A stretch of 64,000 bases of DNA from Undibacterium cyanobacteriorum (GTDB lineage: Bacteria > Pseudomonadota > Gammaproteobacteria > Burkholderiales > Burkholderiaceae_D): the NCBI RefSeq assembly GCF_031326225.1, contig NZ_CP133720.1, positions 3,596,001-3,660,000 on the forward strand, given 5' to 3'. The notes below the pieces were generated by a model. That model was not told the origin of the DNA. It was given only the letters and a program-made list of their open reading frames with translations, and did not search any database. Positions 23,460 to 32,728 of this stretch are shown here, piece by piece. Both the position numbers and the translations under genes were made by a program. How positions within the stretch are numbered: position 1 is the stretch's first letter; each line of letters starts with the position of its first letter.

Positions 23460-26222
23460 TCACGCTAACTTGCCGTGGCACTGTTTGAATTTTTTTCCGC
23501 TACCACAAGGACACAAATCATTTCGTCCAACCTTCCATCCGAGATCGACATAAGGCTGCGATTCATCACCTGCTACTGGTGCCGGTGCCAACATCTCTTC
23601 GGGTGAAGCTTCTGCATCAAAATCTGCGTGTTGATAATGCACATTTTCAACTTGAGGTTGAGCCATCTGCTGTTCCGCCGCTTCGATTTCCTCACGAGAT
23701 TGGATGCGAACGGTCACGATGATACGAACGACTTCGTTCTTGATCATATCGAGCATTTGACCAAACAACTCAAACGCCTCACGCTTATATTCCTGCTTAG
23801 GATTTTTCTGTGCGTAGCCGCGCAAATGAATACCTTGCCGCAAATGATCCAAGGCAGCTAAATGTTCACGCCAGTGGCTATCAATACTCTGTAGCATGAC
23901 ACTACGTTCAAAGCCCGCAAAAGCTTCTTTCCCTACCAAGTCAACCTTGGCATCATAGTTCTTCTTGGCTTCAGCAATAACCCGCTCAACAATATCTGCA
24001 TCAGTTAGGTTCTGCTCAGTTTCAAGCAAACTGACGAGCTCAATATCGAGCGCCCACTCGGCTGCCAAATGCGTTTGCAGTGCCTTCAAATCCCACTGTT
24101 CTTCAACTGACTCTTCCGGCACGTACATGCGCACTACATCGTGGAACATACCATCACGCAGAGAGTCAATCATTTCGGAGATATCAACTGCCTCCAACAG
24201 CTCGTTACGCTGCTGATAAATCACCTTACGCTGATCATTTGCTACGTCGTCATATTCCAATAATTGTTTACGAATATCGAAGTTTCGCGCTTCCACTTTA
24301 CGTTGCGCCGACTCAATCGCGCGCGTCACCATACCTGCCTCAATTGGCTCGCCTTCTGGCATCTTTAGACGATCCATAATGTTACGGATACGGTCGCCAG
24401 CAAAAATCCGCAACAAAGGATCATCTAAACACAAATAGAAGCGAGATGAACCTGGATCACCTTGACGACCAGAACGGCCGCGCAACTGATTATCGACGCG
24501 GCGTGATTCATGACGCTCTGTACCGACAATGTGCAAACCGCCTGCAGCCACTACTTGATCATGCAAGGACTGCCACTCATCACGCAGTTGCTTGATCTGC
24601 GCCTTTTTTTCGGAGTCCGACAAGGTCGTTGATGCTTCAATCAATTGCACTTGCTTAGCGACATTACCACCCAACACGATGTCGGTACCACGACCGGCCA
24701 TATTCGTGGCGATTGTGATGCCCTTTGGACGACCTGCTTGAGCAATGATTTCCGCTTCACGCGCATGCTGCTTCGCATTCAGAACATTGTGTGGCAAATT
24801 CGCTTTTGTCAGAATGCCAGACAAAAGTTCAGAATTCTCAATCGATGTCGTACCGACCAAAACTGGCTGTCCGCGTTCGTAGCAATCCTGAATATCTTTC
24901 AGCATCGCGCCATATTTTTCTTCGGCAGATTTATATACCTGATCTTGACGATCTTTACGCTGCGATGGCTTGTTCGGTGGAATCACCACTGTTTCCAAAC
25001 CATAAATTTCTTGGAATTCGTATGCTTCTGTATCTGCGGTACCGGTCATACCCGACAAACGCGTGTACATACGGAAATAATTTTGGAAGGTGATCGAGGC
25101 CAATGTTTGGTTCTCGTTTTGAATACGTACACCTTCTTTGGCTTCAACCGCTTGATGCAAACCATCAGACCAACGGCGGCCTGTCATCATACGGCCAGTA
25201 AATTCATCAACAATCACGATTTCGTCGTCAAGGACAACGTAATGCTGATCTTTGAAGTAGAGAGCATGCGCACGCAATGCAGCGTACAAATGGTGAACGA
25301 GGGTGATATGTGCTGGGTCATACAAGGATGCGCCCTCGGGTAAGAGACCCATTTGCGTCAAGATTTTTTCAGCTTTGTCGTGCCCCGCTTCAGTTAACAA
25401 CACTTGATGAGACTTTTCATCTTTCGTGTAATCACCTGGAACCTCTACTACGCCTTTGCCATCCGGCGTTTCTTCGCCAATTTGCAAAGCCAGCAGCTTT
25501 GGCACTTCATTAATTTTGTAGTACAGCTCAGTATGATTTTCAGCCTGACCAGAGATGATTAATGGCGTACGAGCTTCATCAATCAGAATCGAGTCGACTT
25601 CATCGACAACCGCAAAGTTCAAACCACGTTGCACACGATCTTTCGCTTCATACACCATATTGTCGCGAAGGTAGTCAAAACCATATTCGTTGTTGGTGCC
25701 GTAGGTAATGTCGGAACCGTAGGCTGTCTGTTTTGACTCATGATCAAGTTGGGAGAGATTGACACCTGTGGTCAATCCCAAGAAGCCATACAATTGCCCC
25801 ATTTGCTCCGCATCACGCTGAGCCAAATAGTCATTGACGGTAACAACATGCACGCCCTTACCAGACAGAGCATTCAAATAAATGGCCAAGGTCGCCATCA
25901 ATGTCTTACCTTCACCCGTGCCCATCTCTGCGATTTTGCCGTAGTGCAAGGCCATCGCACCCATCATTTGAACATCGAAGTGACGCATCTTCAACACGCG
26001 CTTACTTGCTTCACGGCAGACCGCAAATGCTTCAGGCAAGAGGGAATCGAGCGTTTCCCCTTTGCTAATGCGCTCTTTGAACTCGGGCGTTTTCGCCTGC
26101 AATTGCTCATCAGTCAGTGCTTCTAACTTTGGCTCTAAGGCGTTAATTTCACGCACTGTTTTTTGATATTGTTTCAAGAGCCGTTGATTACGGCTACCGA
26201 AGATTTTGGTCAGAAAAGACAT
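23460..26222 (-). CDS. secA: Preprotein translocase ATPase SecA
   Basis: SecA drives secretory proteins through SecYEG by ATP hydrolysis. The 920-residue protein has the usual order: nucleotide-binding domain 1 with Walker A GTGEGKT at 101-107 and DEVDSILIDEARTPL near 210, a preprotein cross-linking domain, nucleotide-binding domain 2 with TNMAGRGTDI, helical wing and scaffold domains. The C-terminal tail carries the zinc-binding CPCGSGKKFKQCHG that contacts SecB. The gene lies downstream of the M23 peptidase; no SecM-like arrest peptide is evident. Confidence 0.98.
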   Translation of the reverse strand: MSFLTKIFGSRNQRLLKQYQKTVREINALEPKLEALTDEQLQAKTPEFKERISKGETLDSLLPEAFAVCREASKRVLKMRHFDVQMMGAMALHYGKIAEMGTGEGKTLMATLAIYLNALSGKGVHVVTVNDYLAQRDAEQMGQLYGFLGLTTGVNLSQLDHESKQTAYGSDITYGTNNEYGFDYLRDNMVYEAKDRVQRGLNFAVVDEVDSILIDEARTPLIISGQAENHTELYYKINEVPKLLALQIGEETPDGKGVVEVPGDYTKDEKSHQVLLTEAGHDKAEKILTQMGLLPEGASLYDPAHITLVHHLYAALRAHALYFKDQHYVVLDDEIVIVDEFTGRMMTGRRWSDGLHQAVEAKEGVRIQNENQTLASITFQNYFRMYTRLSGMTGTADTEAYEFQEIYGLETVVIPPNKPSQRKDRQDQVYKSAEEKYGAMLKDIQDCYERGQPVLVGTTSIENSELLSGILTKANLPHNVLNAKQHAREAEIIAQAGRPKGITIATNMAGRGTDIVLGGNVAKQVQLIEASTTLSDSEKKAQIKQLRDEWQSLHDQVVAAGGLHIVGTERHESRRVDNQLRGRSGRQGDPGSSRFYLCLDDPLLRIFAGDRIRNIMDRLKMPEGEPIEAGMVTRAIESAQRKVEARNFDIRKQLLEYDDVANDQRKVIYQQRNELLEAVDISEMIDSLRDGMFHDVVRMYVPEESVEEQWDLKALQTHLAAEWALDIELVSLLETEQNLTDADIVERVIAEAKKNYDAKVDLVGKEAFAGFERSVMLQSIDSHWREHLAALDHLRQGIHLRGYAQKNPKQEYKREAFELFGQMLDMIKNEVVRIIVTVRIQSREEIEAAEQQMAQPQVENVHYQHADFDAEASPEEMLAPAPVAGDESQPYVDLGWKVGRNDLCPCGSGKKFKQCHGKLA

Positions 26223-26356
26223 GCTTATGTACTGATGAGTAAGGTTCTAAAACGCCGCACAAATTCTGGCACGACAAATATGAGTAACTTTTTATTTTAA
26301 CATGCCCAACCCGATTTCTTTGAATTTGCGGGCGTGCTTAGGCTAGGTATGAGGGG

Positions 26357-26379
26357 ATTTGGCACCAAAAATGCCAAAT
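26357..26379 (-). promoter_or_regulatory. Hairpin between the M23 gene and secA
   Basis: Perfect 8-bp arms ATTTGGCA / TGCCAAAT surround a 7-base loop in the 216-bp gap upstream of secA. On the minus strand it is followed by CCCCTCAT rather than U residues, so termination of the peptidase transcript is possible but not convincing. TTAAAAT further down could be a secA -10 box. Confidence 0.4.
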
Positions 26380-26438
26380 TCAAGATGAAATTTGCAACTT
26401 ATTCAATCTCAACGGAGAAAATATGTCGGATTTGCCAA

Positions 26439-27401
26439 TTATTTAACAAGTCCTGCCAATTTAGTGACGTCGGTACTGCTGGTGCCAGCGTTCAAGAACT
26501 TATGTGGGTTTTGTGGAATACCCTTGATCCGCACTTCAAAATGCAGATGCGCGCCCGTTGAGCGACCAGTAGAGCCGATATCTGCGATGTGCTGTCCACG
26601 CTTCACAATATCACCAACGCGCGCATATAAACGCGAGGCGTGCGCGTAACGAGTCATCATGTCGCCGCCATGATCAATTTCGAGCATATTGCCGTATTCC
26701 GGGTGATACTCGGCCGCCACCACGACACCGCCCGCTGCGGCCACTATTGGCGTACCGGTCGGAGCAGAAAAATCCAAGCCTTCATGAAAGGCAGTGCGAC
26801 CTGAAAATGGATCAATGCGGCGACCAAAAGTTGATGCGTTATATCCAACATTAACGGGCACCACGGTGGGTAAGAGTTTCGCCTGCAACTTAAAACTCAT
26901 TAATTTAGATTCGACCACATTCAAATAGTCAGAACGATAACCGATATCACGCGCCATCACATCTAGCGATTGCTCGAAATCTGAAAGACTTAGGTCGTTC
27001 TTCAGGGGGATTTCCATGCCGCCACGACCAGGTGCTTCTTTGAAATTGAACTCCTCGGGCTTCACACCGGCCAAGCCCTGAACTCGCTCACCAAGTGCAT
27101 CAAGTCGTATTAATTGCGCCTGCATCTCGCCAACTTTCGCTGCTAAAGCGGTCAAATTTTCCTTCAAATAACGGTCATTGGTGGTGACGCCACTGATGCT
27201 AGAGGGCATCAAAGCTTCCGGCATTAAAGCTTTCGCGATTTTATTGTCATTCGCAGCGAGTCGAGCGGTCAAAGACATGAGTGCTATTGCACACAAAACT
27301 GATAAAGTAAAAAAAGCGAGCAAAAAACTGACGACGTGTTTGGACGACAGCGTCACCGACTTGGCTTGCGTCAAGCGCGAATGCATAATAATGATCTGCA
27401 T
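26439..27401 (-). CDS. M23 family (LytM) peptidoglycan endopeptidase
   Basis: This 320-residue inner-membrane-anchored protein has one membrane helix (about 22-46) and a coiled-coil-like segment (about 80-110). The C-terminal peptidase M23 domain has the zinc ligands His206 and Asp210 in FHEGLD, and His287 in AHLHFEV; His254 and His285 complete the active site. Active LytM enzymes cleave peptide cross-links in the cell wall. Its place between the dcw/lpxC region and secA is conserved in many betaproteobacteria. It is divergent from the DUF721 gene. Confidence 0.93.
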   Translation of the reverse strand: MQIIIMHSRLTQAKSVTLSSKHVVSFLLAFFTLSVLCAIALMSLTARLAANDNKIAKALMPEALMPSSISGVTTNDRYLKENLTALAAKVGEMQAQLIRLDALGERVQGLAGVKPEEFNFKEAPGRGGMEIPLKNDLSLSDFEQSLDVMARDIGYRSDYLNVVESKLMSFKLQAKLLPTVVPVNVGYNASTFGRRIDPFSGRTAFHEGLDFSAPTGTPIVAAAGGVVVAAEYHPEYGNMLEIDHGGDMMTRYAHASRLYARVGDIVKRGQHIADIGSTGRSTGAHLHFEVRIKGIPQNPHKFLNAGTSSTDVTKLAGLVK

Positions 27402-27448
27402 TAAAGATGCCCCGTGACCAACAAAGATAGCTGTGGTAATGTGCTGCT

Positions 27449-27952
27449 ATGCAATCACCTCAACAACCTTATCGATTAAATATCAAGCGTGGTAAGAAAC
27501 TTGCGAACGCCAACGAGGTATCCAGTTTCTTACGTCACAACGACAAATTGTCGCCGCTACTGCCAACAGTGAAGCGCAACCTCGCACTTCAGAAAGAATG
27601 TGAAAAAGTACTACCACCCATTTTTGCACACTGTGCAGTACTCAATCTTGCAGAAGATCAACTGATTCTCTCCGCACCAAATGCTGCCATTGCAAGCAAA
27701 CTCAAGCAACAAACTCCCAAATTGCTAACGCATTTGCAACAGCAAGGGTGGCAGATTAGCGCAATAAGAATCAAAGTACAAGTCAAAAAAACAGTGGAAA
27801 AACCACAAGCTATCAAGCAAGCAATTTTCTCCGCGAAGGCACTTGATGCATTTAAATCGTTAGAAAAGACTTTGCCGACCACCAAAGAGAATGCAGATTT
27901 AAAGCAAGCTTTGGCGCGATTATTAGCAAGAAATTCAAGTGAACCTACCTAA
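27449..27952 (+). CDS. DUF721 (DciA-like) protein
   Basis: This is a 167-residue basic protein of the DUF721 family. The core from about residue 22 (VSSFLRHNDKLSPLLPTVKRNLALQKECEKVLPP) through LILSAPNAAIASKLKQQTPKLLTHL is the KH-like DUF721 fold. DciA proteins load the replicative helicase DnaB in most bacteria lacking DnaC; whether this diverged copy does so is inferred from family membership. It is the only plus-strand gene in this stretch, divergent from the M23 peptidase and convergent with lpxC. Confidence 0.8.
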   Translation: MQSPQQPYRLNIKRGKKLANANEVSSFLRHNDKLSPLLPTVKRNLALQKECEKVLPPIFAHCAVLNLAEDQLILSAPNAAIASKLKQQTPKLLTHLQQQGWQISAIRIKVQVKKTVEKPQAIKQAIFSAKALDAFKSLEKTLPTTKENADLKQALARLLARNSSEPT

Positions 27953-27959
27953 CAACAGT

Positions 27960-27992
27960 GAGCTCGCGCTTTGACTGTTAAACGCGGAGCTC
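27960..27992. terminator. Possible terminator between convergent DUF721 gene and lpxC
   Basis: GAGCTCGCG (27960-27968) can pair with CGCGGAGCTC (27983-27992) with a single bulged G. No clear U tract follows on either strand, so it is a weak candidate, placed between two convergent stop codons. Confidence 0.4.
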
Positions 27993-28014
27993 GATCTACC
28001 GATCGCTTCCTTAG

Positions 28015-28950
28015 TCAGCTCAAAGCCCATTCACGCTGATCAATGTCAGCATAAGAAACAGGCGCCTTGTTGATTTCATCAAAGCTAACAATTTCATAGG
28101 CATCTGGCTGCGATAACAAGACACGCAGCAATTGATTATTCAAGCCATGGCCAGATTTATGCGCTGTATAGCTCGCGAGGAATGGATGCCCGATCAAATA
28201 TAAATCACCGATCGCATCCAGAATTTTGTGGCGTACAAACTCATCATCAAAACGCAGGCCATCTGCATTCAGAATTCGATATTCATCCATCACAATCGCA
28301 TTCTCAAACGAACCACCGCGCGCCAAACCGATGCCACGCAGCATCTCGACGTCTTGCATGAAGCCAAAGGTTCGCGCCCTCGCCACGTCTTTGACATACG
28401 ATACTTTTTCAAAATCCACTTCCGCAGTCTGGCTAGTACCATCCACTGCAGGATGATTAAATTCGATGAAAAAATGTAATTTGAAACCGTCGTAGGGTTC
28501 TAAACGCGCCCATTTTTCACTCTTACCTGTCCCCTCGCGGATCTCAACGGGTTTTAACACACGAATGAATTTACGCGGTGCATCTTGCTCTTGCAAACCA
28601 CCTTGTTGAATCAAATAGACAAAAGAAGAAGCTGATCCATCCATGATCGGAATTTCTTCAGCACTCACATCGATGTATAAATTATCGATGCCTAAACCCG
28701 CACATGCCGACAATAAATGCTCAACAGTCGAAACTTTGGCACCATCCATTGTCAACGTGGACGCCATTTTGGTATCACCGATATTGGTCGCCGTCGCTGG
28801 AAAAACCACTGGCGGCTCCAGATCGACGCGCGTAAAAACGATGCCGGTGTCGACTGGCGCAGGCTTCAAAGTCAACGTGACTTTTGTGCCCGAATGCACT
28901 CCAACGCCCACCGTTTTTACTTCTTTTTTAATGGTCTTTTGTTTTAGCAT
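28015..28950 (-). CDS. lpxC: UDP-3-O-acyl-N-acetylglucosamine deacetylase LpxC
   Basis: LpxC catalyses the committed step of lipid A synthesis. The 311-residue protein has the zinc ligands His78 (STVEHLLSA), His241 and Asp245 (RHKILDAIGD) and the catalytic His268 (KSGHGLNN). It starts MLKQKTIKKEVKTVGVGVHSG, typical of the family. It is the last gene of the envelope region that starts at mraZ, but a terminator and its own promoter and leader separate it from the peroxiredoxin gene. In E. coli, LpxC is mainly controlled by FtsH proteolysis. Confidence 0.98.
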   Translation of the reverse strand: MLKQKTIKKEVKTVGVGVHSGTKVTLTLKPAPVDTGIVFTRVDLEPPVVFPATATNIGDTKMASTLTMDGAKVSTVEHLLSACAGLGIDNLYIDVSAEEIPIMDGSASSFVYLIQQGGLQEQDAPRKFIRVLKPVEIREGTGKSEKWARLEPYDGFKLHFFIEFNHPAVDGTSQTAEVDFEKVSYVKDVARARTFGFMQDVEMLRGIGLARGGSFENAIVMDEYRILNADGLRFDDEFVRHKILDAIGDLYLIGHPFLASYTAHKSGHGLNNQLLRVLLSQPDAYEIVSFDEINKAPVSYADIDQREWALS

Positions 28951-29014
28951 GGCTGGAAAATAGATAGAGGTTGGATATGAGGTGTTTTATGGTGTAGCGC
29001 CGATCACTCTTGTA

Positions 29015-29052
29015 GAACAAAGTGAAGGCGAAGAAACGAGTTCACTTTGTTC
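29015..29052 (-). promoter_or_regulatory. 12-bp stem in the lpxC mRNA leader
   Basis: GAACAAAGTGAA (29015-29026) and TTCACTTTGTTC (29041-29052) are perfect complements around a 14-base loop. If transcription starts at the -10 box at 29095-29100, this stem lies in the 5' untranslated leader, about 65 nt before the lpxC start. Confidence 0.6.
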
Positions 29053-29094
29053 ACTATCGATGGAAACAAAGGCAAACAAATCAGCAAAACTAAA

Positions 29095-29100
29095 ATTATA
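29095..29100 (-). promoter_or_regulatory. -10 box of a probable lpxC promoter
   Basis: Consensus TATAAT on the minus strand, about 145 bp upstream of lpxC. The matching -35 region is weak. The 310-bp gap otherwise contains only the stem at 29015-29052 and the peroxiredoxin terminator. Confidence 0.45.
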
Positions 29101-29171
29101 AACCTGTCGATGCGCTTAAGTATAAGTAAGCGAAGTTCGTGCTACAAAAACAAGTTTCAAATCTCGGAACA

Positions 29172-29210
29172 CAAAAAAACAAACGCACAGTGCATTAGAG
29201 CACCGTGCGT
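29172..29210 (-). terminator. Rho-independent terminator of the peroxiredoxin gene
   Basis: On the minus strand ACGCACGGTGC (29210-29200) and GCACTGTGCGT (29193-29183) form an 11-bp stem with one G-U pair and a 6-base loop, followed by TTGTTTTTTT. It separates the peroxiredoxin from lpxC. Confidence 0.85.
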
Positions 29211-29260
29211 CTTTTGTATGGCGATGATAAGTAATCGAATTGGACTAAAACTGATCGAGC

Positions 29261-29767
29261 TTAAGCTAGCTGTGCCAACATCGTTTCAGCATTAGAAACT
29301 GCGAATGCGCCGCCTTCTTCAACGTTGAGCTGCTTGACCACACCATCAACGACCAACATGGAATAGCGTTGTGAACGTGTGCCCATGCCAAATTTGCTGA
29401 AATCTGCATCCAAGCCAAGAGCCTTAGAGAATGCAGCATTACCGTCGGCCATCATACGTACGATGCCAGTGGCTTTTTGATCACGCCCCCACGCACCCAT
29501 CACAAATGCGTCGTTTACAGAAATACACCAGATCTCATCGACACCCTTTGCTTTTAGGGCTGCTGCGTGTTCGACATAACCTGGTACGTGTTTAGCAGAA
29601 CAGGTCGGTGTGTACGCGCCTGGCAAACCAAAAATGGCAATCGTTTTACCTTTGGTAAGGTCTGCAACGTTAAAAGTGTTTGGGCCCAAGGAGCAGCCTT
29701 CTGTCTCTACATCGATAAATTCAGCCAAGCTACCTGCAGGTAAAGTATCACCGATCTTAATGCTCAT
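29261..29767 (-). CDS. Prx5-type peroxiredoxin
   Basis: This 168-residue thiol peroxidase of the redoxin (AhpC/TSA, Prx5) subfamily has peroxidatic Cys56 in GAYTPTCSAKH. Additional cysteines at 25 and 81 are candidates for a resolving role. It reduces hydroperoxides with thioredoxin or glutathione/glutaredoxin in related enzymes. It lies between ftsZ and lpxC, a position I recall as conserved in Burkholderiales, with its own terminator. It is the second peroxiredoxin in the window after ahpC. Confidence 0.92.
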   Translation of the reverse strand: MSIKIGDTLPAGSLAEFIDVETEGCSLGPNTFNVADLTKGKTIAIFGLPGAYTPTCSAKHVPGYVEHAAALKAKGVDEIWCISVNDAFVMGAWGRDQKATGIVRMMADGNAAFSKALGLDADFSKFGMGTRSQRYSMLVVDGVVKQLNVEEGGAFAVSNAETMLAQLA

Positions 29768-29887
29768 ATTGCGCTCCCAAAATAAAGTTTTTCAGACAAA
29801 GGCTGTTTGAAATAGAAGTTTAACTTCCGCTTCAAAGCCAAAAATAAAACACAAGTATGCCTGAAACTTTCATTTCCTGCAGAAAGC

Positions 29888-29917
29888 AAAAAAGCCAGCT
29901 TTTACGCTGGCTTTTTT
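29888..29917 (-). terminator. Terminator of ftsZ / dcw cluster
   Basis: A perfect 12-bp stem AAAAAAGCCAGC / GCTGGCTTTTTT with a 6-base loop lies 59 bp after the ftsZ stop. T runs occur on both strands, but only the minus strand has an upstream gene. Confidence 0.9.
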
Positions 29918-29975
29918 GAACATTTAGAACTTCTACGAAGCGGTACTTACCGCCCCCCCTCCATGCTTATATCGC

Positions 29976-31172
29976 TTAGTCGGCTTGCTTACGCAGGAAC
30001 GCTGGAATGTCGTAAGTTTCCATGCCATTCTTTTCTAAGGCACGTACTTGCTCAGTTGCAGAGTGACGCCATACTGCTGGCTTGGTCAAGGAATCAAAAC
30101 CAGCGCTTGCACCTGCGCTTGGCTTGCTCACAGTCGTTGCCATTGGGGACGCCATCATCACTGGCTCATCATTCGTACCGGTACGCAGTACTGGAGTTTG
30201 CACGAGCTGGATATTTTTCTTACCACGACCCAAGCCAGTCGCAACCACAGTGACGCGGATCTCATCACCCATGTTCTCGTCGTACGCAATACCTTGTGCG
30301 ATGGAAGCATCGGGTGCAGCGAAAGCACGAACCGCCGCCATCACTTCTTTGATTTCTTTACCTTTCAAGCTACGGCTTGCAGTCACGTTGACCAACACGC
30401 CACGCGCGCCAGACAGATCGATACCGTCTAACAATGGGGATGCCACAGCTTGCTCAGCGGCGATACGTGCGCGATCAACGCCAGAGGCCGTCGCTGTACC
30501 CATCATCGCCTTGCCTTGTTCACCCATGATCGTCTTCACGTCATTGAAGTCGACATTGATATGGCCCGGTACGTTAATGATTTCAGCGATACCTGCCACC
30601 GCGTTATTCAAAACGTTATCAGCATGACCTAACCATTCGATCATGCTGTCGTCTTCGTAAATCTCTTCGAGTTTTTCGTTGAGGATGATGATCAAAGAAT
30701 CGACATGTTTGGACAAAGCATCCAAGCCTTCATCAGCGATATCCATGCATTTCTTACCTTCGTAAGAGAATGGTTTGGAAACAACTGCGACCGTCAATGC
30801 GCCTTGTTCTTTCGCAATTTCAGCGACGACCGGTGCTGCGCCTGTGCCAGTACCACCACCCATACCTGCAGCGATGAAGACCATGTGCGCACCACGCAAA
30901 GCATCTTCGATGCGAGTGCGGGATTCTTCAGCGAGTTGGCGACCAACCTCTGGGCGCATACCAGCACCCAAACCAGTTTCACCGATTTGGATCACGTTAT
31001 GAGCTTTGGATTGTGCAAGCGCTTGAGAATCAGTGTTGGCGGCGATGAACTCGACACCAGAAACACCTTTGTTAATCATGTGCTGAACTGCATTACCACC
31101 TGCGCCACCGACACCAACGACTTTAATGACTGTGCCCTGTGTAGCGTTATCGATCATATCGAACTCCATCAT
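29976..31172 (-). CDS. ftsZ: Cell division GTPase FtsZ
   Basis: FtsZ polymerises into the Z ring. The 398-residue protein has the tubulin signature GGGTGTG at 105-111, the T7 catalytic loop NVDFNDVKTIM at 206-216, a variable linker, and the C-terminal FtsA/ZipA-binding peptide DIPAFLRKQAD. Residues about 171-190 (IYEDDSMIEWLGHADNVLNN) differ from the usual AF(G/x)AA(N/D)DVL of helix H7: the Phe that stacks on the guanine is Leu181, preceded by Trp180. GGGGGA precedes ATG 31172; the next codon is also ATG. Confidence 0.97.
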   Translation of the reverse strand: MMEFDMIDNATQGTVIKVVGVGGAGGNAVQHMINKGVSGVEFIAANTDSQALAQSKAHNVIQIGETGLGAGMRPEVGRQLAEESRTRIEDALRGAHMVFIAAGMGGGTGTGAAPVVAEIAKEQGALTVAVVSKPFSYEGKKCMDIADEGLDALSKHVDSLIIILNEKLEEIYEDDSMIEWLGHADNVLNNAVAGIAEIINVPGHINVDFNDVKTIMGEQGKAMMGTATASGVDRARIAAEQAVASPLLDGIDLSGARGVLVNVTASRSLKGKEIKEVMAAVRAFAAPDASIAQGIAYDENMGDEIRVTVVATGLGRGKKNIQLVQTPVLRTGTNDEPVMMASPMATTVSKPSAGASAGFDSLTKPAVWRHSATEQVRALEKNGMETYDIPAFLRKQAD

Positions 31173-31251
31173 GAATCCCCCATAAGGCAGATCTCACTCG
31201 CTAAGCTTCACCCGATGTGACGTCTAGCGAATAAAAACTGTAGTAAACACC

Positions 31252-31257
31252 ATTATA
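31252..31257 (-). promoter_or_regulatory. -10 box of a probable ftsZ promoter
   Basis: Consensus TATAAT on the minus strand in the 188-bp gap between ftsA and ftsZ, about 80 bp before the ftsZ start. The -35 region is poor. Extra promoters directly upstream of ftsZ are common in proteobacteria. Confidence 0.5.
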
Positions 31258-31360
31258 AAATGATTACAGCAAACTTTTGTGAAAAATCTGCAGTAAATCG
31301 CCCTATTTCGTCTCGAAAACTAACAAATACAAACAATTTTTTTTCAAAAAAACCGATGCT

Positions 31361-32593
31361 TCAAAAATTCCCTTGAAACCACTCTTTCATACGCTGCCAA
31401 ACTGCACTCGCAGAACCTGCTTGACGCGTCACCAAGTGACCTCGCATGTACTGCTTTTTTGCCTCCAACAATAAACCTAACACCGTCGCGTAACGCGGAC
31501 TTCTGACCACGTCCGCCAACTGACCTGAGTACGCTGGCATACCCAAACGCGCAGGTTTTAAGAAGATGTCTTCAGCCATTTCGACCATGCCTTGCATGGT
31601 CGAAGATCCACCGGTCAACACGATGCCTGACGACAGTACATCTTCGTATCCGGATTCACGCACGACTTGATGCACTAAAGCGAACAATTCCTCTACGCGT
31701 GGTTCGATCACTGCTGCAAGCGCTTGGCGTGACAAGGAACGTGGGCCACGGTCACCTAAACCGGGCACTTCCAAGGTATCAGCAGGATCAGCCAACACTT
31801 GTTTGGCGACGCCGAAACGCAATTTAATTTCTTCAGCCTCCGAAGTTGGCGTGCGCAATGCCATCGCGATATCGTTGGTGATTTGATCGCCCGCAATCGG
31901 AATCACCGCGGTATGACGAATCGATCCTTCACTAAACACAGCAACGTCGGTAGTGCCACCGCCGATGTCGATCAACACAACGCCCAGTTCTTTTTCATCG
32001 TTCGTCAACACAGCATCGGCCGATGCCATCGGTTGCAAGATCAAATCAGATACTTCGAGTCCACAACGACGCACGCACTTCACAATATTTTGAACAGCGG
32101 ATACAGCGCCAGTGACGATATGAACTTTGACTTCAAGACGAATACCGCTCATACCGATCGGTTCACGCACATCGTCTTGACTATCAACGATGAATTCTTG
32201 CGGCAGGGTATGCAAGAGTTGTTGGTCGGTCGGAATATTCACGGCCTTCGCAGTTTCGATGACGCGCGCCACATCCATCGCTGTGACTTCTTTGTCCTTA
32301 ATTGCCACCATGCCGCTAGAATTAAAACTGCGAATATGGCTACCAGCGATGCCCGTGTAGACATTGCGAATTTTGCAGTCAGCCATTAATTCAGCTTCTT
32401 CCAACGCACGTTGTATCGATTCGACGGTCGCTTCGATATTCACGACCACGCCCTTCTTCAGACCTTTCGATTCGTGCTGTCCAAGCCCGATGACTTCGTG
32501 ACGACCGTCCGGCATCACTTCCGCCACCACCGCAACGATTTTCGAAGTTCCGATATCGAGACCAACGATCAGGTTTTTTGCGTCTTTTGTCAT
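31361..32593 (-). CDS. ftsA: Cell division protein FtsA
   Basis: FtsA is an actin-like ATPase that tethers FtsZ to the membrane and activates septal synthesis. The 410-residue protein has the phosphate-1 motif GLDIGTSKIVAVV at the start, LIDIGGGTTDVAVF (phosphate-2) near 210 and the adenosine motif VLTGGSSTMQGM near 335. The C-terminal VWQRMKEWFQGNF is the amphipathic membrane-targeting helix. It follows ftsQ after a 135-bp gap, which is larger than at most junctions in this cluster. Confidence 0.97.
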   Translation of the reverse strand: MTKDAKNLIVGLDIGTSKIVAVVAEVMPDGRHEVIGLGQHESKGLKKGVVVNIEATVESIQRALEEAELMADCKIRNVYTGIAGSHIRSFNSSGMVAIKDKEVTAMDVARVIETAKAVNIPTDQQLLHTLPQEFIVDSQDDVREPIGMSGIRLEVKVHIVTGAVSAVQNIVKCVRRCGLEVSDLILQPMASADAVLTNDEKELGVVLIDIGGGTTDVAVFSEGSIRHTAVIPIAGDQITNDIAMALRTPTSEAEEIKLRFGVAKQVLADPADTLEVPGLGDRGPRSLSRQALAAVIEPRVEELFALVHQVVRESGYEDVLSSGIVLTGGSSTMQGMVEMAEDIFLKPARLGMPAYSGQLADVVRSPRYATVLGLLLEAKKQYMRGHLVTRQAGSASAVWQRMKEWFQGNF

Positions 32594-32728
32594 ATCAACC
32601 TACTTACCAAATTGTTTAAGTTTTCAACCTAATTTTTTCTTTGCTACTCTGCTCAATCACTCAATTCGCATGTCGCTTCTACACTGCATATCTGCATTCT
32701 GGCGATCAAGTTCGACTAAACCTACTTT

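Noticed and set aside
24645..25343. 232-codon open frame antisense to secA
   Set aside because: It is a shadow frame of a highly conserved gene, rich in Cys/Phe/His without any known motif.
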